In this document: piece after piece, positions 29,945 through 37,948 of the stretch
Layout: the number at the start of each line of letters is the position of its first letter
Numbering within the stretch: the first letter of the stretch is position 1
Source: REEB509 sp049314555
Lineage (GTDB): Bacteria; Pseudomonadota; Alphaproteobacteria; Caulobacterales; Aquidulcibacteraceae
DNA: 37,948 bases
NCBI GenBank assembly: GCA_049314555.1
Contig: JBMOEW010000028.1
Location: 1-37,948, forward strand
Direction of reading: 5' to 3'
Program-made: the position numbers and the translations under genes
Notes under the pieces: generated by a model
Database searches by the model: none
Seen by the model: only the letters and a program-made list of their open reading frames with translations
Told to the model about the DNA's origin: nothing

Positions 29945-31189
29945 TCAGCGCACAGGCGTGTAGCGGTCGCGCAGGCGGGTCTGGCGCGACACAAGGGGGA
30001 TATCGCGGCCGTCGATGAACACCGCGGTTGGCGCACTCATGACCTCCAGCGGATCGCCGTCCCACACCACCACATCTGCGATGGCACCGGGGGCCAGCCG
30101 TCCCAGTTCGCGGCCGACGCCGTAGATATCGGCGGGGCCGCTGGTCACGGCGGCGAACGCGGCCTCCCAGGGCAGGCCGTTGGCCACGGCGTTGCCGGCC
30201 AGCTGCAGGACCAGCCGGGACTGGTGGGCATCGACCGAGCCTGGGCCCGGCGCAATGGCTATGCGCACGCCAGCGGCGTGGAGCAAGGCGGCGTTGTCGA
30301 GGCGCGCGGAGAGGCGCTCGAAGCGGTCTGGCAGGTTGGCGAAAGGATCGAGAATTACTGGAATGTTTGCGGCGGCCAGTTCGCCGGCCACTTGCCAAGC
30401 CTCTGCCCCGCCGTGGATGACAAAGCGCAGGCGGGGGTTAGCGGCGGCGAAGGTGAGCAAGGCACGAATATCGACGGCGCGCTCCACCTCCACCACGAAT
30501 TGGGCTTGGCCGAGCGCATAGGGCTTCAGGGCTGCGGCATCCACTTCGTCCAGGATGGCACCGCCTTGGCCGGAGGTGTAGCGCTGTGGATACTCGCGAG
30601 CGTCGCGCAGGGCGGCTTGGAGGCTGGGCCAAAGGGCAGCGCGCGAGCCGCCAACCCGGCGGGCCCCCTCTTCCCCGATCTGGAGCACCTGGAAGGCGCG
30701 GGGTCGAAACAGGCTTTCGGGCTGGCCGCTCATCGACACCAACGCGCCTTGGCCGGAAAACAACGATCCCGTGGCATTGGGCGCGATGGCGAGGCGGGTG
30801 ACGCCTTCGATGCGGGTGACAGCGATGGCCGTGGCGGTGGGATTAAAGGCCAGGCCCGCATCGACTGCTGCGGAAAGGCCATCGTCTTCCACTTCGGCGT
30901 CGTTGGGGGCACCGGAGCCCGAAATCTCATTCAGGCCCACCTGGCTCATCGCGGCGAAGATACCAGGCGTGACCCAGCTGCCGGCGGCGTCTATGACCCG
31001 CGCGCCACGGGGCACGGGCAGATCTACACCCACCGCGCGGATGCGGCCATCGACCAGCACGACGTCTGCGTTTTCAAGCACGCCGACTGTGGTGTTGGTG
31101 ACGACCTTGCCGTTCTGGATGACGATTGTTTCGGCGTGGGCGATTGCGCTGCAGGCGAGCGCTGCGCTCAAGAGAAAGGCGCGGATCAT
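29945..31189 (-). CDS. Secreted amidohydrolase-family protein lacking metal ligands
   Basis: This 414-residue protein has a signal peptide (MIRAFLLSAALACSAIAHA) and the amidohydrolase fold pattern: N-terminal beta segment (IVIQNGKVVTNTTVGVLENA, DVVLVDGRIRAVG), VIDAAGSWVTPG, and the C-terminal GRLAPGAIADVVVWDGDPLE. At the place where active enzymes have HxH after VTPG it reads GIFAAMSQVGL, and the usual late H-x-D is PGPGSVDAH, so the metal centre appears lost. It is probably a non-catalytic or altered partner. Its start overlaps the stop of the upstream amidohydrolase lipoprotein by ATGA, which suggests a stoichiometric pair. Confidence 0.85.
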   Translation of the reverse strand: MIRAFLLSAALACSAIAHAETIVIQNGKVVTNTTVGVLENADVVLVDGRIRAVGVDLPVPRGARVIDAAGSWVTPGIFAAMSQVGLNEISGSGAPNDAEVEDDGLSAAVDAGLAFNPTATAIAVTRIEGVTRLAIAPNATGSLFSGQGALVSMSGQPESLFRPRAFQVLQIGEEGARRVGGSRAALWPSLQAALRDAREYPQRYTSGQGGAILDEVDAAALKPYALGQAQFVVEVERAVDIRALLTFAAANPRLRFVIHGGAEAWQVAGELAAANIPVILDPFANLPDRFERLSARLDNAALLHAAGVRIAIAPGPGSVDAHQSRLVLQLAGNAVANGLPWEAAFAAVTSGPADIYGVGRELGRLAPGAIADVVVWDGDPLEVMSAPTAVFIDGRDIPLVSRQTRLRDRYTPVR

Positions 31190-32643
31190 TGGGCGGGCTC
31201 CCGGTAGTCTTGGCCAAGTTCGAAGTCTGAGGCCGGGTCGCCGCGATGGGCGCGGTCATAGACCATAGCTCCGTCCATGAAAACCTGTTGGGCCACTGCG
31301 TAGACCGAGAAGGGATCGGCCGACCAGATCACCACATCGCCCGCTTTACCCACCTCCAAAGAGCCGGTTTCATCGCCAATCCCTAAGGCCGTCGCCGGGT
31401 TGAGGCTGAGCCAGCGCCAGGCGTGAGCGCGGCTGATCTCTAAGCCGGCGCGACGCCCATCTGCGACGGCTTTGGCCGCTTCCTGGTTGAGACGCTGGAT
31501 GCCAACTTCGCTGTCGGAGTGGACGATCGGGCAGCCGCCGGCCGCATCGTTGAACGCGATGTTTTCGCGAATGCCATCATAGGCTTCGAGTTTAAAGCCC
31601 CACCAGTCGGCCCAAAGGGCGGTGCAGATGTTGGCTTCAGCGAGGATGTCGGCGATCTTGTAGGTCTCGACGCCGTGGTGGAACGCGGCGATGTGAAAGC
31701 CGAACTCTTCGGCTACGCCCATGGCGGTGACCATCTCATCAGACCGATAGCAATGCCATTGGACGAGGATGTCGCCTTCCAAAACGCCCACCATGGTTTC
31801 CATTTGCAGGTCGCGGGTTGGGGGATCTGGCGGCTCTGCGCCCTCCTCAAGGTCTGCGAGTGCGGTGCGATAGTCGTTCCAGGTGCGCTGGTAGGCTTGG
31901 GCTTCGATCCAGGCTGCGCGCCAGCCGGCCACGTTGCCCATGTCTGTGGCGGGGGACTGGTTGCGGCTGCCATAGACGCGCGATGGGTTTTCGCCGCAGG
32001 CCATTTTCAGGCTTTGCGGCGCATTGGGGAATTTCATTTCCTGGTAGGTGCGGGCCCCCAAAACCGGGCGCAGGGTGACGCCGCGGCCGCCAAACAGGTT
32101 GGCGGAGCCCGGCAGCACGTGAAGCGCGGTGATGCCGCCGGCGACGGCGCGCTCGAAGCCCGGGTCCATCGGCCAGACGGAGTGTTCGGCCCAAACCTGC
32201 GCGGTGTTGAGGGAGGTTGCTTCGTTGCCGTCGCTGGTCGCGTCGATGCTAGGCGAGGGATAAACGCCCAGGTGGGAGTGAATGTCGATGATGCCGGCGG
32301 TGACAAACCGACCGGTGGCGTCAATCACGGTGGCAGCTTGGGGTGCTGTCAGGTTGGGGCCGACGCCCGCGACCCGCCCATCGACCAAAAGCACGTCGGC
32401 GTTGGCAAATTCGCCGCCTGCCCCGTCAATCACAGTGGCGTTGCGGATCAACGTAGGGCTCGAAATCGGGCGCACATAGGTTGAGGCGAAGGGTTCAACC
32501 GGGGCCGCAGCAGGGGGAGACCCTGCCGTCGCGGTGCCGGCGTCCACGGTGGCGCACCCCACCAGGGCAAGTCCCGCCACGCTGGCCAGGATCACGCGAA
32601 TTCCAAAGGGCCTGCCCGGCTCCCTCACCTCAGTTCTTGCCAT
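31186..32643 (-). CDS. Amidohydrolase-family lipoprotein
   Basis: This 485-residue protein is exported as a lipoprotein: the leader ends in the lipobox LVGC (Cys30) after a basic N-terminus. The amidohydrolase domain has LIRNATVIDGAGGEFANADV, then VTAGIIDIHSHLG with the HxH metal ligands His122 and His124. Further histidines lie in QWHCYR (His297), AAFHHG (His322, His323) and IVHSDSE (His375, Asp377), so the metal site looks intact. Imidazolonepropionase- or peptidase-like hydrolysis of a periplasmic substrate is plausible; the substrate is unknown. The ATG at 32643 has GAGGAAA upstream and begins the leader. It is coupled by ATGA to the ligand-less paralogue and divergent from xdhC. Confidence 0.88.
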   Translation of the reverse strand: MARTEVREPGRPFGIRVILASVAGLALVGCATVDAGTATAGSPPAAAPVEPFASTYVRPISSPTLIRNATVIDGAGGEFANADVLLVDGRVAGVGPNLTAPQAATVIDATGRFVTAGIIDIHSHLGVYPSPSIDATSDGNEATSLNTAQVWAEHSVWPMDPGFERAVAGGITALHVLPGSANLFGGRGVTLRPVLGARTYQEMKFPNAPQSLKMACGENPSRVYGSRNQSPATDMGNVAGWRAAWIEAQAYQRTWNDYRTALADLEEGAEPPDPPTRDLQMETMVGVLEGDILVQWHCYRSDEMVTAMGVAEEFGFHIAAFHHGVETYKIADILAEANICTALWADWWGFKLEAYDGIRENIAFNDAAGGCPIVHSDSEVGIQRLNQEAAKAVADGRRAGLEISRAHAWRWLSLNPATALGIGDETGSLEVGKAGDVVIWSADPFSVYAVAQQVFMDGAMVYDRAHRGDPASDFELGQDYREPAQ

Positions 32644-32805
32644 AGGGGTTTCCTCGATCGTTGTCCGCACATTGGATGCGGGATGATGGGCATTTGAGGC
32701 AAGCATGCTTCACCCAGGAGGGGAAATTCGCTGCAGTTGCGCGTGGATTCTCTTGGGACGTTGCCGGTCTGGACAGCGCCCGATAAACGCGCCAGTTCAA
32801 CGGCC

Positions 32806-33837
32806 ATGACCGATGCCTCCCCTTGGCCGCCCCTGGTGGCGCAAAACCACCCGCTGGGCCTTTGGCAGGGACCTGGCGATGGAGACTGGCCGCTTTACGG
32901 GCTGTGCGATGATGTGCGCGATGGCATCGCCACCCTGCTCCGGCTTGGCCTGCCAGGGGCGCTTGCGACTTTGGTGCGGGCTGCGGGGCCAAGTCCTCGG
33001 CCGATCGGATCGCAGATGCTGGTGGATCTGCAGGGGCGCGCGGCGGGGTATGTCTCTGGGGGGTGCGTAGAGGGCAACCTTGCCCTGATCGGTCAAGAGG
33101 TGGTGGCGGTGGGCACGCCCCGGCTCTTGGTGTTTGGGGCCGGCAGCCCTTATGCCGACATCGCGCTTCTGTGCGGATCGCGGATTGAGGTTCTGGTGGA
33201 GCGGGTGGACCCGTTGGACCGCAGTTGGGCCGATATGCTGCGGGCGCGGGATGCGCGCCAAAGCGTTGTGCGCCGGCTGCTTTTTTCTGGCGCTGCTGTT
33301 TGTGAACCCGCGCCGGTCGGCGGCGATTGGGTGCTGGAGGCGGATGAGAAGCACCTGTCGCGCCGCTATGACCCGGTGGCACGCCTGATTGTGTTTGGAC
33401 GGGACCCGGTGGCCATCGCGCTTGCCAGCCTGGCGCGCGCCAGCGGGTTTGAAACCATCTTATCCAGGCGATTGGGCCCCGAGACGGTGCCGGACGGCCT
33501 ATGCGATCACTATGAGCGGGGCTCGCCTTCCCGCACGCTTGAGGCGTTTGGGCTTGATGCCTGGACCGCGGTGGTCACCACCACGCATGACTTGGACGAA
33601 GACCATGAAGCGTTGGCTGCGGCTCTGGTTTCGCCGGCGTTTTTTGTGGGGGCTTTGGGCTCGCGGCGGCGGCTGGCGGACCGGGTGCACCGGCTGGAGG
33701 CCGCTGGGGTCGGCTGGGAGGCGGTGAAGCGTTTGAGTGCGCCGGTGGGGCTTGATATCGGGGCGGCTTCGCCGGGCGAGATCGCGATTTCGATCCTGGC
33801 CGATGTTGTGCGGGCGCGTCGGGCTGGCGGGGCATGA
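32806..33837 (+). CDS. XdhC/CoxI-family molybdenum enzyme maturation factor
   Basis: This 343-residue protein of the XdhC/CoxI family helps insert sulfurated molybdenum cofactor into xanthine dehydrogenase-type enzymes. The N-terminal domain has GLPGALATLVRAAGPSPRPIGSQMLV and GYVSGGCVEGNLALIGQEVV. The C-terminal domain is Rossmann-like (RLIVFGRDPVAIALASLA, then VVTTTHDLDEDHEAL, FFVGALGSRRRLADR, and GLDIGAASPGEIAISILADV). The ATG at 32806 is preferred by homology; an in-frame TTG at 32737 follows a better ribosome site (AGGAGGGG), so a 23-residue longer form is possible. It overlaps the MocA-like gene by ATGA. The client is very likely the IorAB enzyme encoded convergently downstream. Confidence 0.92.
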   Translation: MTDASPWPPLVAQNHPLGLWQGPGDGDWPLYGLCDDVRDGIATLLRLGLPGALATLVRAAGPSPRPIGSQMLVDLQGRAAGYVSGGCVEGNLALIGQEVVAVGTPRLLVFGAGSPYADIALLCGSRIEVLVERVDPLDRSWADMLRARDARQSVVRRLLFSGAAVCEPAPVGGDWVLEADEKHLSRRYDPVARLIVFGRDPVAIALASLARASGFETILSRRLGPETVPDGLCDHYERGSPSRTLEAFGLDAWTAVVTTTHDLDEDHEALAAALVSPAFFVGALGSRRRLADRVHRLEAAGVGWEAVKRLSAPVGLDIGAASPGEIAISILADVVRARRAGGA

Positions 33838-34421
33838 CGGTGCCGCGGTTTGGCGTGGCGGTTTTGGCGGCGGGTTTGTCGTCCCGGATGGGGGGCGACA
33901 ACAAGCTGCTACGCGCTTATCGCGGGCTGCCATTGGTGGCTTGGGCGGGCGCGGCTGCGCGCGGTTGCCAAGCGCAGGTGCGCGTGTTGGTAACGGGTCG
34001 CGATGCGGCGGCTGTTGCCGATGCGGTGGGGGCCGACGGGGGTTGGGCCATCGTTGCAATGGACCAGCAGCCGGCGGCGCTTTCAGCGTCTTTGCGGGCC
34101 GCGTTGGTGGCGGCTGGCGCGGTCGACGCGATTTGCGTTGTGCTTGGGGATATGCCCGAGATCGATGCCGCGTTGATCGACCGGCTGTTTGCGGCTTGGG
34201 TGCCGCAGGCTTACGGCGTGGTGGCGCACTGGAACGGTACGCTGGGCAACCCTGTGGTGTTAGGGCGTGCGGCGATCGCTGACTGTATGGCCCTGAGCGG
34301 CGATCGCGGGGCGCGCGCGCTGCTTGAGGCCAATCGGGCGCGGTTGGTGCTGGTGGATGGCCAAGGCGCAGGCGTGCTGCGCGATTTGGACACGCCAGAG
34401 GATTTCTCTGGCGTGTCCTGA
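33834..34421 (+). CDS. MocA-like molybdenum cofactor nucleotidyltransferase
   Basis: This 195-residue protein belongs to the NTP-transferase family that includes MocA (CTP:molybdopterin cytidylyltransferase). It shows VAVLAAGLSSRMGGDNKLLR, VVLGDMPEIDAALIDRL, then GTLGNPVVLGR and GDRGARALLEANRARLVLV, all typical. Xanthine dehydrogenase-like enzymes of the IorAB/CoxL group use the cytosine dinucleotide form of the cofactor, so MocA rather than MobA is the better guess. It is coupled to xdhC by ATGA. The last codons form a perfect 12-bp stem-loop. Confidence 0.88.
   Translation: MTVPRFGVAVLAAGLSSRMGGDNKLLRAYRGLPLVAWAGAAARGCQAQVRVLVTGRDAAAVADAVGADGGWAIVAMDQQPAALSASLRAALVAAGAVDAICVVLGDMPEIDAALIDRLFAAWVPQAYGVVAHWNGTLGNPVVLGRAAIADCMALSGDRGARALLEANRARLVLVDGQGAGVLRDLDTPEDFSGVS
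34389..34417. terminator. Perfect 12-bp stem-loop at the 3' end of the mocA-like gene
   Basis: GACACGCCAGAG (34389-34400) and CTCTGGCGTGTC (34406-34417) are exact inverse repeats separated by GATTT. They encode the last residues (DTPEDFSGV) and end just before the stop codon. No T-run follows, so it may be a rho-independent-like structure of the weak type or a 3'-end stabiliser between the convergent mocA-like and iorB-like genes. Confidence 0.55.
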
Positions 34422-34446
34422 CCTCTGGCGCGTCTTGATCGCGTGG

Positions 34447-36600
<2,154 letters not shown>

Positions 36601-36603
36601 GGC

Positions 36604-37086
36604 TTATCCTTGCGGAGCGGTTTGGGTGCCGGCGGCGATCGTGGCGGCTTCCTTGATGGCAGCGCGCACGCGGTGATAGGTGGCGCAGCGGCAGATGTTG
36701 CCAGACATGGCGGCGTCGATGTCGGCGTCGGTGGGGTTGGCATTGCCGGCGAGGAGCGCTGCCGCCGCCATGATCTGGCCAGACTGGCAATAGCCGCACT
36801 GAACCACGTCCAGCTTGCGCCAGGCCTGTTGAACCGGGTGATCGCCCGCGGTGGCAAGGCCTTCGATGGTGGTGATTGTGACACCGGCCAAGGCGTCGAT
36901 CGGGGTCGAGCAGGACCGAATGGGCACGCCATCGGCATGCACGGTGCAGGCCCCGCAGAGGGCCACGCCGCACCCGTACTTCGTGCCGGTGAGTCCCAAT
37001 TCGTCGCGCAACGCCCACAGCAAGGGCGTATCTCCTGGCGCGGACAGCGTGCGCGACTGGCCGTTGATTGTGAGCGTGATCGACAT
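36604..37086 (-). CDS. 2Fe-2S small subunit, IorA-like
   Basis: This 160-residue protein has two [2Fe-2S] sites. The plant-ferredoxin-type site uses Cys39, Cys44, Cys47 and Cys59 (GCGVALCGACTVHADG...RSC), and the helical site uses Cys97, Cys100, Cys132 and Cys134 (QCGYCQSGQIM ... GNICRCATY). It transfers electrons from the molybdenum subunit. There is no leader of its own, so it would be co-exported with the Tat-signal-bearing large subunit. The ATG at 37086 is supported by family length and a purine-rich upstream site. No FAD subunit gene accompanies it, as is typical of IorAB-type enzymes that pass electrons to a cytochrome. Confidence 0.94.
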   Translation of the reverse strand: MSITLTINGQSRTLSAPGDTPLLWALRDELGLTGTKYGCGVALCGACTVHADGVPIRSCSTPIDALAGVTITTIEGLATAGDHPVQQAWRKLDVVQCGYCQSGQIMAAAALLAGNANPTDADIDAAMSGNICRCATYHRVRAAIKEAATIAAGTQTAPQG

Positions 37087-37276
37087 GCCCAACCCTTTCC
37101 CTCGATGATTACCCTGCGCGAAATAGAACAAACATCGTGCGGCGTCGAGGGTGCCTGTTGGAAAGGCCCATGCGGGATCGCAATACAAAGAGCGACACTT
37201 GATGCTTGGACGCCTTGGGCGCCATCAATGATGCTGCGTCTGAGGCTTTGAAGATTTGATCCAAAGGGAAACCACC

Positions 37277-37666
37277 ATGAAGCCGGTGCTGAACAATCCT
37301 GACGTTGTGGCCGCGCCGCTCGGACGCTACACCCATGTGGTGGAAACGCCGCCCGGCGCGGGGCTTGTGTTTATTTCGGGCCAAGTTCCCGTGGCTTTGG
37401 ATGGACACGTGCCGGCCACGCTCGCCGAACAGGCGGACCAAGTTTATGCCAACATCGTGGCGCTGCTGACGGACCGCGGCGTTCCCGTGTCCAACATCTT
37501 GAAGCTGACGACCTTCCTAACCGAGGACGATGACGAAGACTGCGTGCGCAAGGCGCGGGCAAAACACCTGGGCGAGCACCGACCGGCATCAACGGCGGTG
37601 TTTGTGACGCGGCTGGTGGATCCCGCCTGGAAGATCGAGATCGACGCGGTCGCGCTGCGACCGTGA
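37277..37666 (+). CDS. RidA/YjgF-family protein
   Basis: This 129-residue protein is of the RidA family (reactive enamine/imine deaminases): GRYTHVVETPPGAGLVFISG, QVPVALDGHVPATLAEQADQ, VYANIVALLTDRGVPVSNIL, TTFLT, then RPASTAVFVTRLVDPAWKIEI. The residue usually required for enamine deamination is an arginine in the R-P-A-x-x-x-V segment, which is present (HRPAST). The substrate is unproven, and some members act elsewhere in pyrimidine or amino acid metabolism. The ATG at 37277 has AAAGGGAA upstream. It is divergent from IorA across 190 bases in which I see no clear promoter, and convergent with the protease fragment. Confidence 0.9.
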   Translation: MKPVLNNPDVVAAPLGRYTHVVETPPGAGLVFISGQVPVALDGHVPATLAEQADQVYANIVALLTDRGVPVSNILKLTTFLTEDDDEDCVRKARAKHLGEHRPASTAVFVTRLVDPAWKIEIDAVALRP

Positions 37667-37704
37667 TGGGGTGCGGGCACGGTCGTCTTGGGACCCCTGA
37701 GGGA

Positions 37705-37944
37705 TCAGCATCGAGGCTCGGAAAACACAGCCCGCACGCCAGCGCTTTGCAGCAAAGACTGCAGCACCGTGCTCGACACCGCGAAATAATACACGGCGTT
37801 TGTTTGGTCGTCGTTCATCAGGACCCACGTGTTGATGCCAATGACGCGGTGACAGGCATCGAACAACGGGCCCCCTGAATTACCCGGGCTTACGACTGAA
37901 CCACCCCGAGTTTGCCGGAGGCTCCAAATCTTGAGAGGATGGAG
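37705..37944 (-). pseudogene. C-terminal part of a trypsin-like serine protease, broken or cut by the window edge
   Basis: The frame encodes 79 residues ending in FSEPRC. It contains the catalytic-serine motif of trypsin-like/Deg proteases, VVSPGNSGGPLFDACHRVIG followed by INTWV, and upstream WSLRQTRGG, which fits the strand before it. An in-frame TAG lies at 37945-37947, only about ten codons upstream of the matching region, so either the gene is interrupted or the reading frame shifts close to the window edge. Another frame (SSILSRFGASGKLGVVQS) is open there for a short way. The catalytic His and Asp would lie outside the window. It is called a partial or broken gene because of that stop. 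Confidence 0.55.
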
Positions 37945-37948
37945 CTAT

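Noticed and set aside
29214..30398. 394-codon minus-strand frame crossing hemF and the amidohydrolase gene
   Set aside because: It spans two real genes on different strands and is low-complexity Arg/Pro/Ala sequence.

Overview
The window is GC-rich, gene-dense chromosomal DNA from an alphaproteobacterium. The evidence is a separate three-gene petABC (bc1 complex) operon, a COQ9 homologue, a UbiK/BMFP protein, a MidA/NDUFAF7-type methyltransferase directly after lgt, a YbjN-proC-COQ9 cluster, the MarR-OmpR pair beside a branched-chain aminotransferase, and two copies of an intergenic palindromic repeat of a kind I remember as common in that class. I cannot name the genus. I see no phage, integrase, transposase, tRNA, rRNA or CRISPR array. 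Most of the window is core housekeeping DNA, with accessory-looking genes at the two ends.

Layout. Positions 1-3.9 kb hold a TIR-domain protein whose N-terminus looks frame-disrupted, an MsbA-type ABC exporter, a two-helix membrane protein that resembles a channel pore, and an Mpo1-like (DUF962) protein. Positions 3.9-9.6 kb hold a branched-chain aminotransferase divergent from a MarR regulator and an OmpR-type response regulator. An EnvZ-like kinase follows, separated from the regulator by an oppositely oriented thioesterase and a GT87-like membrane protein. Positions 9.5-11.9 kb hold COQ9-like, proC, ybjN-like and ubiK-like genes, all on the minus strand. Positions 12.0-15.6 kb form an lgt - MidA-like - pgeF - prs run with overlapping genes. 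Positions 15.6-16.2 kb hold two tiny single-helix membrane proteins framed by terminators. Positions 16.3-19.0 kb hold fabI, a small secreted cysteine protein, rplY and pth. Positions 19.1-24.3 kb hold a DUF808 membrane protein, ychF, an SDR dehydrogenase, an RraB-like protein, apt and a ClpP-like protein. Positions 24.3-28.4 kb hold a fatty-acid desaturase and petABC. Positions 28.5-29.9 kb hold trmL and hemF. Positions 29.9-32.6 kb hold two coupled secreted amidohydrolase-family proteins, one of which lacks the metal ligands. Positions 32.8-37.1 kb hold XdhC and MocA-like maturation factors facing an IorAB-type molybdenum hydroxylase. The end holds a RidA-family protein and the tail of a trypsin-like protease gene.

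Themes. The respiratory content fits together: bc1 complex, ubiquinone-biosynthesis accessory factors (COQ9-like, UbiK-like), heme synthesis (hemF), a complex I assembly-type methyltransferase, and a MarR/OmpR pair that resembles the PetP/PetR regulators known from Rhodobacter. The strongest oddity is the cytochrome b gene. It encodes about 536 residues because roughly 110 extra residues sit between the last two transmembrane helices, on the predicted periplasmic side. Other points of interest are the two unrecognised membrane miniproteins, the two repeat copies that lie exactly on gene 3' ends and supply stop codons, a 15-bp tandem repeat that duplicates the aminotransferase stop codon, and the catalytically degenerate amidohydrolase coupled to an intact-looking partner.
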